Shown one piece after another: positions 16,595 through 24,631 of a stretch of 64,000 nt of DNA; the stretch's first letter is position 1, and the number at the start of each line of letters is the position of its first letter. The notes beneath the pieces were generated by a model, which did not search any database, was not told the origin of the DNA, and worked only from the letters and a program-made list of their open reading frames with translations. A program made the translations under genes and the position numbers. Source of the DNA: Metabacillus flavus (GTDB lineage Bacteria > Bacillota > Bacilli > Bacillales > Bacillaceae); assembly GCF_018283675.1 (NCBI RefSeq), contig NZ_JAGVRK010000001.1, positions 3,100,001-3,164,000 on the forward strand, written 5' to 3'.

Positions 16595-17355
16595 GAGGTT
16601 TCTTCAACCTTTAGCTGGATGTTTATGAAGTTATAAGCAGGCCAAGGTCCAGAGTAATGGAAGTCTACTTTATTTTCCCACTTTTGGTGGATTTCATTTA
16701 CTTTGCTGTCAAACAGTTCTTCATATTTACGATCAACAAGGAATGCGCCATTTAAAAGCATCTTTTCGCCGATAAGTTTATTGCTGTTTGCTGCTTCTGA
16801 AATTTGCTGCAAGGGCTCGAATACTTCTTTTTTAATTTGGCGCTGCAGTTTCTCAAAAAATTCCTGAGCCATTCCGCCAAGCTTGATTCGGTCATAATAG
16901 CTTGCCTCTTCAGACTTGCCTTTAACCGAATCCTTCATTTTTAAAATGTCGCTGCGCCCTGCTAGCTCTTCATTGATCCAGTCCTCTTTCGCTACAACTT
17001 TTAATCCCAGTTCCATCTTCCCTTTAATTTCAGGAAAAAGCTTGCTGAATTGCGGATAAAGATTTTTCAGCAGCATCTGAACATCTTCCTGTGTTTTAAA
17101 GATGTTTCCGAAGCTGATTGGAATTACCGTATCATTTTTCTTCATTACAGAAGAAACGACTTGCTGATGCGCCATTACATTTTCCTTGTTAGGATGGTAA
17201 ATCTTCATCGGAACTTCTGCAGCAACGATCGCTGCATCCTCGTAATGGATGGTAAAAATAGAATAATCGTTTCCTTCAAGCGTCATTTCGCCGAAGTCTG
17301 CACCTGCTTCAGGCTGTTGTATACCGCAAAAAATATAAATTCCAGTTTCACTCAT
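16591..17355 (-). CDS. gvpF: Gas vesicle protein GvpF (GvpF/GvpL family)
   Basis: 254 aa. Starts MSETGIYIFCGIQ and has the VVSSVMKKNDTVIPISFGNIF pattern in the first half and the terminal GPWPAYNFINIQ motif. GvpF binds GvpA, probably as a chaperone or a minor wall part at the gas-facing side. The ATG at 17355 is 7 bp after AGGGGTG, a better spacing than the TTG one codon earlier. Ten bp separate it from gvpN. Confidence 0.9.
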   Translation of the reverse strand: MSETGIYIFCGIQQPEAGADFGEMTLEGNDYSIFTIHYEDAAIVAAEVPMKIYHPNKENVMAHQQVVSSVMKKNDTVIPISFGNIFKTQEDVQMLLKNLYPQFSKLFPEIKGKMELGLKVVAKEDWINEELAGRSDILKMKDSVKGKSEEASYYDRIKLGGMAQEFFEKLQRQIKKEVFEPLQQISEAANSNKLIGEKMLLNGAFLVDRKYEELFDSKVNEIHQKWENKVDFHYSGPWPAYNFINIQLKVEETS

Positions 17356-17367
17356 CAATGGTCACCC

Positions 17368-18282
17368 CTAAATTTTCTTGCATTCTGATAGGATTATTTG
17401 CTGAATCTTAGCGTCACTTTCATTTTCAAGCGATTTCCGCATTTGATACCATACAATGTCTTGGCATAGCTGCTGGAATGCCTCGTTTTTTCCATCTATC
17501 TCGATTTTCTGGTCATGCGACATCTGTGCAATCATAATGGAAGCCCTTAAGCTCGGACCTTCCTTGCCTTTTTTTCTGCACAGATCCCTCAGGCTTGCTG
17601 TATATTGAGAAATGCTTTTAGCCTCTTCTGCTGTGACACCTGTTTTCTTGGCTATAATACCTGCTTCCGTCTCTGGTTCAATAAAGTTGAGCGGTATGGT
17701 AATCAGCCGGTCCAGCAGAGCTTCCTGAGTCTGATAAACCCCAGCGTATTCATCAGGATTGCTCGTAAAGATGACCATAAATTCAGGATGCACCTTAATA
17801 AAAGGCTCTGTATGCTTAGTCCCGTATAAGGGAAGAACCTTCTCTTCCAGAATCGATAAAAACAGATTGTTAGTGGAAGGCTTGGATCTGGTAAATTCGT
17901 CATAAACGAGTGTGTACCCATTTTGTACAGCTTCCAGCAGCCTTCCGTTTTTCCAGGTCTCCGTTACATTTTCATCTCTTTTATAAACGGACCGGATATA
18001 GTTATCGACTGTTTTTGTACTTGTATATCCTGTGAAGGAACCAATTAGATCTGCATTGGAAAGTTCGTGATTTCCGTGCATGAGCATAACAGGCCTTTTT
18101 CTCTTTTTCGCAAGATTGAGGGCAAGGGTAGTTTTCCCTACTCCGGATGGGCCTGTAAAATGGACTGGATATCCGGCCTTAATATAGGAAGCGGATCTAT
18201 CCATAATGTCCGCAAACGCCTCTTTATAAAAGGTATCCTGATTTTTAGCCCCAGCCTGTTTAGCTTCTTTCAGTACGGTCAT
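17368..18282 (-). CDS. gvpN: Gas vesicle AAA+ ATPase GvpN
   Basis: 304 aa, the usual GvpN length. MoxR-like AAA+ features: Walker A in VHFTGPSGVGKTTLALNLAK, Walker B TLVYDEFTRSKP, sensor-type Asn in VIFTSNPDEYAG, and an arginine-bearing segment LLDRLITIPLNF. GvpN is needed for vesicle widening or growth and probably acts on shell protein with ATP. GGAGGTG precedes the ATG. It is the largest enzyme-like member of the cluster. Confidence 0.92.
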   Translation of the reverse strand: MTVLKEAKQAGAKNQDTFYKEAFADIMDRSASYIKAGYPVHFTGPSGVGKTTLALNLAKKRKRPVMLMHGNHELSNADLIGSFTGYTSTKTVDNYIRSVYKRDENVTETWKNGRLLEAVQNGYTLVYDEFTRSKPSTNNLFLSILEEKVLPLYGTKHTEPFIKVHPEFMVIFTSNPDEYAGVYQTQEALLDRLITIPLNFIEPETEAGIIAKKTGVTAEEAKSISQYTASLRDLCRKKGKEGPSLRASIMIAQMSHDQKIEIDGKNEAFQQLCQDIVWYQMRKSLENESDAKIQQIILSECKKI

Positions 18283-18309
18283 CTCTTACACCTCCAATCC
18301 CGCTGTCTT

Positions 18310-18576
18310 CTATTCCTGTTCATCCATCATGGCGCTTCTCGGTCTTAGACTTTTACGAGTATATGAGGTCACATCATATTCCGCATCCAATGTCACATCA
18401 TACACCCCGAGCATTTCATCTTTGGCATACTTTCTCATATATTCACGTTCTTCCACGACTTCCACAACAGCTTTGCATCCTTCTTCAGTAGGTTCGATGG
18501 AAGTTATTTTATGGGGGGGAGCTATATGCTCTGAGAAGAATTCATTTAGTGATTTCATTACTTCTTTAATCTTCAT
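18310..18576 (-). CDS. gvpR: Gas vesicle protein GvpR (GvpO family)
   Basis: 88 aa. The pattern of an N-terminal helix followed by a beta-rich region (CKAVVEVVEEREYMRKYAKD, MLGVYDVTLDAEYDVTSYTR) fits the GvpO family, in which megaterium-type clusters name the gene gvpR. GvpO acts on expression or shell stability in other organisms; the role here is unknown. I chose the ATG at 18576, preceded by GGCGGTGA; a GTG 21 bp upstream lacks a site. It is the first gene after the hairpin that follows the major shell gene. Confidence 0.75.
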   Translation of the reverse strand: MKIKEVMKSLNEFFSEHIAPPHKITSIEPTEEGCKAVVEVVEEREYMRKYAKDEMLGVYDVTLDAEYDVTSYTRKSLRPRSAMMDEQE

Positions 18577-18605
18577 TGGATTCACCGCCGCTTTCACATT
18601 TAAAA

Positions 18606-18638
18606 GGAGCCGCCGGGTTTCTATTCCCCGGCAGGCTT
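18606..18638 (-). terminator. Intra-operon hairpin after the major shell gene
   Basis: AGCCTGCCGGG pairs with CCCGGCGGCT, followed by only TTTT. A leaky terminator or RNA-stabilising hairpin here would give more shell protein transcript than accessory transcript, as is seen after gvpA in other organisms (inference). Confidence 0.6.
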
Positions 18639-18652
18639 CTCTTTAGTCCGTA

Positions 18653-18916
18653 TTAAATGCTGAATTGTTTATCGCGTTCGTTCGTCTGCTGCGGCAGAGC
18701 GTCATCTTCTTCTACGTCATCTCTCAGCAGCCCTACAGCATTTGCATAGCGCAGCCATGTATCTACACTTGCAATAACAACTCTGGCTTCAATTGTAATA
18801 AGCTCAATACCTACTAGTGATACTCGGGCGAATACATCAATAACTACACCCTTATCAAGAATACGATCGACTACCTCTGCAAGACTTGAACTATCCGTAC
18901 TTTTTTGAACAGCCAT
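18653..18916 (-). CDS. gvpB: Major gas vesicle shell protein GvpA/GvpB
   Basis: 87 aa. Very clear GvpA core at about 10-65: [53 protein letters not shown]. This hydrophobic protein polymerises into the gas-permeable wall. It is the only full GvpA copy in the window (megaterium clusters have two, A and B); its place between gvpQ and gvpR matches GvpB. GGAGA and a 22 bp gap separate it from the gene upstream. Confidence 0.95.
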   Translation of the reverse strand: MAVQKSTDSSSLAEVVDRILDKGVVIDVFARVSLVGIELITIEARVVIASVDTWLRYANAVGLLRDDVEEDDALPQQTNERDKQFSI

Positions 18917-18938
18917 TTTATCTTTCTCCCTTCTTTAA

Positions 18939-19517
18939 TTAAGAATTTGAAATTGAGCTGATTGTTTTAATATCAGTTGCTGATTTAATCTGACTCGGTT
19001 TCTTCATATTTGCCGCACTCTTAACCTGTGAGGCGCTTTTAAGCTGATTCACACCTTTTAAATCTCTGACACTTTTCAATCGGCCTTTATCATCAGGTCT
19101 GATTTTTTCCTGAAAACTTTCTCCGGCTTCTTTGAAATTTTTCAGCTTAGATCTTACATTTAATAGTGCTTCCTGAACTTTATCTCTCATTTCTTCTGCC
19201 TTCGAGTGAACATTCTCGGCATTTTCTTCTTTTGCTGCTTCCAATTTACCCGCAGCTTCTTTTACTTTGGACTGCATCTTATTCTGAACACGTTTTTTCA
19301 CTTCATAGGCTATTCTGTCTTTAGCTGCATCCTTTAGTTCATCTTTTTCTTGTTCAATCTCTTCTTTTACTTCATGCTTTTTTTCTTCGGTCTTCCGTCT
19401 CACTGTCTTAGGAAGGACTTTTTCCCTTACACCCGGTATTAGCATGGCACTCATGCCGGCGGCTGCAAGACTTCCATAACCTATTATCTTATAACGGTCT
19501 TTACTGCTAGAGCTCAT
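18939..19517 (-). CDS. gvpQ: Gas vesicle accessory protein, GvpQ-like (possibly GvpP)
   Basis: 192 aa. A short hydrophobic segment near the N-terminus (IIGYGSLAAAGMSAMLIPGV) is followed by a long Lys/Glu-rich coiled coil and a C-terminal run of imperfect repeats (LKSVRDLKGVNQLKSASQVK, then similar units). Position directly before the shell gene matches gvpQ of B. megaterium; gvpP is the alternative. I set the start at 19517, where AAAGGAGG stands 9 bp upstream. A longer in-frame reading to 19679 would run across the candidate sigma-B promoter and has no site, so it is probably leader. Confidence 0.65.
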   Translation of the reverse strand: MSSSSKDRYKIIGYGSLAAAGMSAMLIPGVREKVLPKTVRRKTEEKKHEVKEEIEQEKDELKDAAKDRIAYEVKKRVQNKMQSKVKEAAGKLEAAKEENAENVHSKAEEMRDKVQEALLNVRSKLKNFKEAGESFQEKIRPDDKGRLKSVRDLKGVNQLKSASQVKSAANMKKPSQIKSATDIKTISSISNS

Positions 19518-19584
19518 TGATTGCGTCCTCCTTTCTAAACTGAAAGGCGGGAATGCCGCTTTCAATTCCGTTCTATTGTTGGTG

Positions 19585-19611
19585 ATACCCGTATCTCCCG
19601 GCCCATCAAAC
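19585..19611 (-). promoter_or_regulatory. Candidate sigma-B promoter of the gas vesicle operon
   Basis: On the minus strand GTTTGA (19606-19611) and GGGTAT (19585-19590) are spaced 15 bp, close to the sigma-B pattern GTTTAA-N13-15-GGGTAT. It would start RNA about 60 nt before gvpQ. Not tested. Confidence 0.45.
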
Positions 19612-19771
19612 TGGGTATTTTTTCTGCCGTCATCATCCTCTACCAGAAAGATATATCTGTAATGAATGTTTACCGTCATAATCAGGTTTTAAAGCCTCTT
19701 ATTAAAAATATTTCAGTTAGATTACAATTTGAATTTCAGTGATCTTTTCCCGCATTCTAACGTTTACGCAC

Positions 19772-19803
19772 AAAAAAACCCGGCAGATACCATTACCTGC
19801 CGG
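19772..19803 (-). terminator. Terminator after the LysR gene
   Basis: Stem CCGGCAG/CTGCCGG followed on the minus strand by GTTTTTTT, just past the stop at 19809. Confidence 0.85.
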
Positions 19804-19808
19804 ATAAA

Positions 19809-20669
19809 TTATCCTTTCAAAAGCTCATCAATGACCTCCTGAAAAAAAGGATCTGACTTATTTTTCGTTTTATAACCTATATAAATTTCATTTAAAACGG
19901 TATATTCCTGCAGTACCGTCTTTACTGTACCCCGTTTAACCGAATTATCAATCAGATAATGCGGCAAAAGGCTGATACCAATCCCTATCTCAACTGCTGT
20001 TAAAATACCTCTCAAATCTGGTATGACGTAATGCGGATCAAGCTCCGGCCTCTTTTTAAAATGCTCCCGCCACAGTCTTCGGATAATGGGCAGCTCCATC
20101 CCGTAGCTTATCCATTTTTGGCTTAGCAGCCATGCTTCAGCGTTATCCCCATCCGCTGGTCCGATCATACTGCTTGGAATAGTAACAAAAAATTCCTCTT
20201 TTTCAATCAGCTTATATTCTATTCCCGGCTTACTAAATCTCTGGGTCGTAATGATGACATCTGCCCGGTTTTGATCAAGCATGTCAAAGAGCTCCTCTGA
20301 CTCTCCTTGATGATGGATCACTCTGAGGGAGGAATTCTTAAGTTTTTCTAAACCTCTAACAGAGAAATAATCGACTGGCGAGCCGATCATGATCGTAGGT
20401 GACGACTGGATCGAATGTCTTATCTCCAGTGTTGTTTTTTCCAATGTTTCAATCAAAGGGGCAAGCCTTGAGTACAGTTCCTTCCCCCGTTCTGTTGGGG
20501 TAATCTTTCTTGTAGTCCGGGTAAAAAGAGCTTCCCCTACTTCAGCTTCCAGAGCCGCTAAATGCTGACTCATCGCAGGCTGGGTCAGGATGCGGGATTT
20601 AGCCGCTTCCGATACGGATTGATGTTTATAAATACTGATAAAGCTCCGATACCATTCAAAATCAATCAC
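19809..20669 (-). CDS. LysR-family transcriptional regulator
   Basis: 286 aa. The N-terminal helix-turn-helix is typical (FEWYRSFISIYKHQSVSEAA, LTQPAMSQHLAALEAEVGEA, LFTRTTRKITPTERG). The C-terminal part is a substrate-binding-like effector domain. The ligand is unknown. The ATG overlaps the stop of the HxlR gene by 4 bp, so the two regulators are translated from one message, an unusual pairing divergent from an oxidoreductase gene. A terminator follows. Confidence 0.88.
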   Translation of the reverse strand: MIDFEWYRSFISIYKHQSVSEAAKSRILTQPAMSQHLAALEAEVGEALFTRTTRKITPTERGKELYSRLAPLIETLEKTTLEIRHSIQSSPTIMIGSPVDYFSVRGLEKLKNSSLRVIHHQGESEELFDMLDQNRADVIITTQRFSKPGIEYKLIEKEEFFVTIPSSMIGPADGDNAEAWLLSQKWISYGMELPIIRRLWREHFKKRPELDPHYVIPDLRGILTAVEIGIGISLLPHYLIDNSVKRGTVKTVLQEYTVLNEIYIGYKTKNKSDPFFQEVIDELLKG

Positions 20670-21037
20670 TCTGAGGCAGCCTCATTTCCTGTCCAGCATT
20701 CTTTCATTTCAATTTGATGCTCTTCTGCATACTCATCCCCCCAAAGGCACATCTCGTTTAGGGTCCGCTGCAGCTTCTTCCCCATAGCAGTCGTAGAATA
20801 TTCTACTTTTGGAGGGGCAGCTTCATAAATTTTCCGTGTGACAAGTCCATGCTCTTCCAGCTCTCTAAGCTGCTGAGCGAGCACTTTGCGAGTAACAGAA
20901 GGCATTGCTCTTAGAAGCTCAGAGAATCTTTTCGTTTCACCGTTAAGGTTCCACAGAATCAGCACCTTCCACTTTCCTCCGATCAAGTCAATAACCAGAT
21001 TGATTGCACATTGATACTCATGATCTAATTTTTTCAT
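20666..21037 (-). CDS. HxlR-family winged-helix regulator
   Basis: 123 aa. HxlR signature: CAINLVIDLIGGKWKVLILW with the first Cys near residue 10, then RFSELLRAMPSVTRKVLAQQ, LRELEEHGLVTRKIYEAAPP, VEYSTTAMGKKL. The N-terminal Cys is the redox-sensing residue in YodB/HypR-type members that answer quinones or disulfide stress. It is divergent from an NADPH:quinone reductase-like gene with a palindrome in the shared promoter, so local repression relieved by electrophiles is a reasonable inference. Confidence 0.88.
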   Translation of the reverse strand: MKKLDHEYQCAINLVIDLIGGKWKVLILWNLNGETKRFSELLRAMPSVTRKVLAQQLRELEEHGLVTRKIYEAAPPKVEYSTTAMGKKLQRTLNEMCLWGDEYAEEHQIEMKECWTGNEAASE

Positions 21038-21078
21038 TTCTCATCTTCCTCCCGCAGTTTCCGAACGGTAACTATCTT

Positions 21079-21124
21079 ACAAAAAAGTGCCTTCTTGTAC
21101 AAAACAGTCAATTATCTTTATTAT
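21079..21124 (+). promoter_or_regulatory. Promoter and operator candidate of the quinone oxidoreductase gene
   Basis: TTGTAC (21095-21100) and TATTAT (21119-21124) are spaced 18 bp. An imperfect palindrome with ACAA and TTGT ends (21079-21098) overlaps the -35 region, in the right place for HxlR repression. Confidence 0.4.
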
Positions 21125-21167
21125 ATACATTGGAATAGACAATACTAATTTTAAGGAGTTGAGCCGA

Positions 21168-22148
21168 ATGAAAGCAATGCTGCTAGAGGAAAAAGGCAAA
21201 TGGGAACAAATGAAAACCGGCGAAATAAAAACACCCTCACCCCAAAAAGGAGAAATACTCGTAAAGGTGCATGCAGTCGGCCTGAATCCTGTTGACTATA
21301 AAACAGCTACCAACGGAAATCCAGGCTGGAACTACCCGCATGTATTGGGCTTAGATGTTGCCGGTACAATCGAAGAACTCGGAGAAGGCGTAACACAGTG
21401 GACGAAAGGAGACCGGGTTGTCTATCACGGCGATATGACTAAAGGCGGCGGATTCGCAGAGTTCGCTGTAACGACCGCTCATACTGTATCCCGCATACCT
21501 GATGAGATTTCATTTAAAGATGCTGCCGCTCTTCCTACTGCAGGATATACAGCATACGAAGCTCTTTTCAGAAAGCTTCCGCTTCATACATTTAAAACAA
21601 TCCTCATTCAAGGAGGAGCCGGCGGAGTTGGAGGATTTGCGATCCAGCTTGCCAAAAACGCAGGACTTGAGGTTTTCACAACAGCTTCCTCATCCAACCA
21701 TGACTACGTGAAATCTTTGGGAGCCGACCACGTGATTGATTATCGTTCAGAAGATGTAAAAGGAAAAGTACTGGAGCTTACAAACGGACGCGGGGTAGAT
21801 GCCGTGCTTGATACGGTAAGCCGTGCAACCTCAACAGAAGCTCTGGATTATATCGCCTACCGCGGCCAGCTCGCACACATCGCAGGCGCTCCTGACACAT
21901 CCAGTCTTAAGCCATTTACAAAGGTCATCTCCTTCCATGAAATCGCTCTAGGGGCTATTCATAAAGCAGATTTCGAATCCCAAAAAGACCTGGCTGCAAT
22001 GGGAGATGAAATGCTGCAGCTGCTAAAAGAAGGAAAAATTGACTCCCTGCTTTCTGAAACCATTTCACTTGAAGAGATTCCTGATGCACTCGTACGTCTT
22101 TCTGAGCGTCATGTTAAAGGGAAGATTGTAGCTGTAATAGCTGATTGA
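21168..22148 (+). CDS. Zinc-independent quinone oxidoreductase-like MDR-family protein
   Basis: 326 aa. Medium-chain dehydrogenase/reductase fold: GroES-like N-terminal part (VKVHAVGLNPVDYKTATNGN, HVLGLDVAGTIEELGEG), then the Rossmann half with ILIQGGAGGVGGFAIQLAKN and LGADHVIDYRSEDV. It lacks the Cys cluster of zinc alcohol dehydrogenases and so resembles NADPH:quinone reductases. The ATG at 21168 has AAGGAG 9 bp upstream; the in-frame extension to 21087 overlaps the promoter. Divergent from an HxlR regulator, followed by its own terminator. Confidence 0.87.
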   Translation: MKAMLLEEKGKWEQMKTGEIKTPSPQKGEILVKVHAVGLNPVDYKTATNGNPGWNYPHVLGLDVAGTIEELGEGVTQWTKGDRVVYHGDMTKGGGFAEFAVTTAHTVSRIPDEISFKDAAALPTAGYTAYEALFRKLPLHTFKTILIQGGAGGVGGFAIQLAKNAGLEVFTTASSSNHDYVKSLGADHVIDYRSEDVKGKVLELTNGRGVDAVLDTVSRATSTEALDYIAYRGQLAHIAGAPDTSSLKPFTKVISFHEIALGAIHKADFESQKDLAAMGDEMLQLLKEGKIDSLLSETISLEEIPDALVRLSERHVKGKIVAVIAD

Positions 22149-22156
22149 ATTGTTTG

Positions 22157-22185
22157 GAGCTGGCTTTGACGCCAGCTCTTTTTTT
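22157..22185 (+). terminator. Terminator after the quinone oxidoreductase gene
   Basis: Perfect 8 bp stem GAGCTGGC/GCCAGCTC with a TTTGAC loop and TTTTTTT. Confidence 0.9.
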
Positions 22186-22248
22186 GGTAGGATACCTTGA
22201 GCTGTGGAGGACAACTCTGGATTTTCGGTTACCCGGTTTTCTTTGCCA

Positions 22249-22953
22249 TGCCTGGCATTCTTGCCTGGCATCACACCATTTCCTTGCTTTGCCTGGCAAC
22301 AGACCATTCCCTTGTCTTGCCTGGCATTCTTGCCTGGCATCACTCAATTCCCTTGCCTTGCCTGGCATTCTTGCCTGGCATCACACCAATTTCCTTGCCT
22401 TGCCTGGCATTCTTGCCTGGCATCACACCATTTCCTTGCTTTGCCTGGCATTCTTGCCTGGCATCACACCAATTTCCTTGCCTTGCCTGGCATTCTTGCC
22501 TGGCATCACACCATTTCCTTGCTTTGCCTGGCATTCTTGCCTGGCATCAGACCGATTTCCTTGACTTGCCTGGCATTCTTGCCTGGCATCACACCGATTT
22601 CCTTGCCTTGCCTGGCATTCTTGCCTGGCATCACACCGATTCCCTTGCCTTGCCTGGCATTCTTGCCTGGCATCACTCAATTCCCTTGCCTTGCCTGGCA
22701 TTCTTGCCTGGCATCACTCAATTCCCTTGCTTTGCCTGGCATTCTTGCCTGGCATCACACCGATTTCCTTGCCTTGCCTGGCATTCTTGCCTGGCATCAC
22801 ACCGATTTCCTTGCCTTGCCTGGCATTCTTGCCTGGCATCACACCGATTTCCTTGCCTTGCCTGGCATTCTTGCCTGGCATCACACCGATTTCCTTGCCT
22901 TGCCTGGCATTCTTGCCTGGCATTCCCCTGTTTTCCCACAATGCCTGGCATTC
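22249..22953. repeat. Tandem array of 16 hairpin-forming 41-42 bp repeats
   Basis: Each unit holds two copies of TGCCTGGCA separated by TTCT, then ATCA and a 16-17 bp variable tail ending TTCCTTGCCT or TTCCCTTGCTT. The two 9-mers can pair with each other, leaving only a central T-T mismatch and a 4 nt loop, so every unit can fold as a hairpin on either strand. Sixteen units were counted, with one short spacer unit near 22290 and a lone TGCCTGGCA at the right end. Tail variants form subgroups: units 3-6 alternate two tails, units 12-15 are identical. Lengths of 41 and 42 are mixed, so a single reading frame is not kept, although most frames lack stops. The array lies between a terminator and the promoter of the DUF420 gene. 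Confidence 0.95.
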
Positions 22954-23062
22954 CACCTGTTTCGTCTCTGCAGCCATCCAGTCCGTTCAACGTTCTGTAA
23001 TATTTTTAAAGAAAAATCCCTCATATTGCCTCTCTGCATTTTACTCTGCCTTCAAAAAAAAC

Positions 23063-23068
23063 TATAAT
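23063..23068 (+). promoter_or_regulatory. -10 element of the DUF420 gene
   Basis: Perfect TATAAT 35 bp before the ATG. No clear -35 hexamer at 17 bp. Confidence 0.4.
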
Positions 23069-23102
23069 AGCAAAGTGAAAGCAACTTTAAAGGAGCTACT
23101 AT

Positions 23103-23633
23103 ATGAATACTAAAGAGCGTAATTATACACCGATTATTGTTACATTGACCATTGCGATTAATGCGCTTGTGGCTGTCTTGTACTTTATGCCGAAGGGAAA
23201 TGACCTTGGTCATATCGATTTAACCTTTATGCCGTTTTTCAATGCGGTAATGAATAGCTTTACGTTCATCTTCCTTCTGGCGGCCCTGTATTCCATCATT
23301 AAACAGAAGAATATTAAGCGCCATCGGAATTATATTTTCGGAGCGTTCACTACGACGGCACTTTTTCTGATTTCGTATGTAACGTATCATGCATTAGCGC
23401 CGAATACAGCATTTGGCGGCGAGGGGATAATCCGTCCGATCTACTACTTTATCCTGATCTCTCACATTCTGCTCTCAGTCGTTATTGTTCCGCTGGCGCT
23501 TGTAACACTTGCCCGGGGATTAAATATGAAGGTGGAAAAGCATCGGAAAATCGCGCGCTGGACGATGCCTCTCTGGCTGTATGTAAGTTTGACAGGTGTT
23601 ATTGTCTATTTAATGATTTCTCCATACTATTGA
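23103..23633 (+). CDS. DUF420 family membrane protein (YozB-like)
   Basis: 176 aa with about five membrane helices. Recognisable features are NALVAVLYFMPKGNDLGHID, the helix region around RHRNYIFGAFTTTALFLISY, VTYHALAPNTAFGGEGIIRP and a C-terminal HRKIARWTMPLWLYVSLTGV with conserved His. The family is found in Bacillaceae and in organisms with haem-copper oxidases; its function is not established. AAAGGAG precedes the ATG. It is monocistronic, just right of the hairpin array. Confidence 0.85.
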   Translation: MNTKERNYTPIIVTLTIAINALVAVLYFMPKGNDLGHIDLTFMPFFNAVMNSFTFIFLLAALYSIIKQKNIKRHRNYIFGAFTTTALFLISYVTYHALAPNTAFGGEGIIRPIYYFILISHILLSVVIVPLALVTLARGLNMKVEKHRKIARWTMPLWLYVSLTGVIVYLMISPYY

Positions 23634-23773
23634 AAAATAGCCCTGATCCTTGGCGGATTGGGGCGTTGTATTTTTTGTTTCCTCATAATTGGTCTACCAC
23701 AACCGTTAATAAATATGGTATTTTTGTAAGGACGCAAAATTGAAAAGTATGAAAAAAGTTGAGGTATAGAGAA

Positions 23774-24604
23774 ATGGACATTTGGAATTTAATTGTTGCG
23801 ATGATACTTGGAATTGTTGAAGGACTTACGGAATTTGCACCTGTTTCTTCAACAGGGCATATGATTGCGGTCGATGATTTGTGGCTAAAATCCAATAAGC
23901 TTTTTGGGAGCGAAGTAGCCAACACGTTTAAAGTCGTTATACAGCTGGGTTCGATCTTGGCTGTGGTTGTCGTTTTCAGACAAAGATTTTTCGATATGCT
24001 TGGAATTAAAACAAAAAAATCAGTCAGCGAAAATCCACGCGGATCAAAGCTTTCACTGGTAACGGTTATAATCGGGATTCTGCCTGCGGGAATTTTAGGT
24101 TTTGCATTTGCCGATTATATCGATGAAAAGCTATTCTCTGTTCAGACGGTTGTGATTGGTCTGATCGGAGGCGCTCTCCTGATGATTGCAGCAGATTTGC
24201 TTCAGCCTAAGGTAAAAACAGAGACTGTTGATAAAATGTCTTACAGACAAGCCTTCATGATGGGACTGTTCCAATGTATTGGTCTATGGCCGGGATTTTC
24301 ACGTTCAGGTTCTACGATTTCCGGAGGAGTTTTACTTGGAATTAGTCATAGAGCTGCATCTGATTTCACGTTCATAATGGCTGTACCGGTTATGGCTGGC
24401 GCAAGCGGAATTTCACTGCTTAAGCACTGGGAATTCATCACGAGCAATTCACTTCCCTTCTTTATCGTGGGATTCATCACAGCTTTTATTTTCGCACTGA
24501 TTTCAATCCGTTTCTTCTTGAAAATGATCAATCGTGTGAAGCTGATTCCATTTGCAATCTACCGTATTGTCATCGCAATTATCATTCTTTTGATGATTAT
24601 GTAA
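23774..24604 (+). CDS. uppP: Undecaprenyl-diphosphatase UppP (BacA)
   Basis: 276 aa, about eight membrane helices. BacA signatures: ILGIVEGLTEFAPVSSTGHM near the N-terminus (catalytic Glu and Ser region), and GLWPGFSRSGSTISGGVLLG in the second half with the conserved Arg. It dephosphorylates undecaprenyl diphosphate to recycle the lipid carrier for peptidoglycan; extra copies raise bacitracin tolerance. The ATG at 23774 has GAGG 9 bp upstream. It is followed by a MITE-like element. Confidence 0.94.
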   Translation: MDIWNLIVAMILGIVEGLTEFAPVSSTGHMIAVDDLWLKSNKLFGSEVANTFKVVIQLGSILAVVVVFRQRFFDMLGIKTKKSVSENPRGSKLSLVTVIIGILPAGILGFAFADYIDEKLFSVQTVVIGLIGGALLMIAADLLQPKVKTETVDKMSYRQAFMMGLFQCIGLWPGFSRSGSTISGGVLLGISHRAASDFTFIMAVPVMAGASGISLLKHWEFITSNSLPFFIVGFITAFIFALISIRFFLKMINRVKLIPFAIYRIVIAIIILLMIM

Positions 24605-24631
24605 AAACGGCTATATCATATTTTATAACTA

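Noticed and set aside
19518-19679. N-terminal extension of the GvpQ-like protein
   Set aside because: The frame is open, but a strong ribosome site at 19517 and a candidate sigma-B promoter inside the extension favour a leader.
22249-22953. CRISPR array
   Set aside because: The units follow each other directly, the variable tails are too similar to be spacers, and no cas gene is present.
22145-23113. Long overlapping reading frames in several frames of both strands, giving repeated CLAFLPGIT or MPGKNARQGKEIGV peptides
   Set aside because: They come from the stop-free repeat array. Unit lengths of 41 and 42 bp shift the frame, no frame has a convincing ribosome site, and frames on both strands are equally open.
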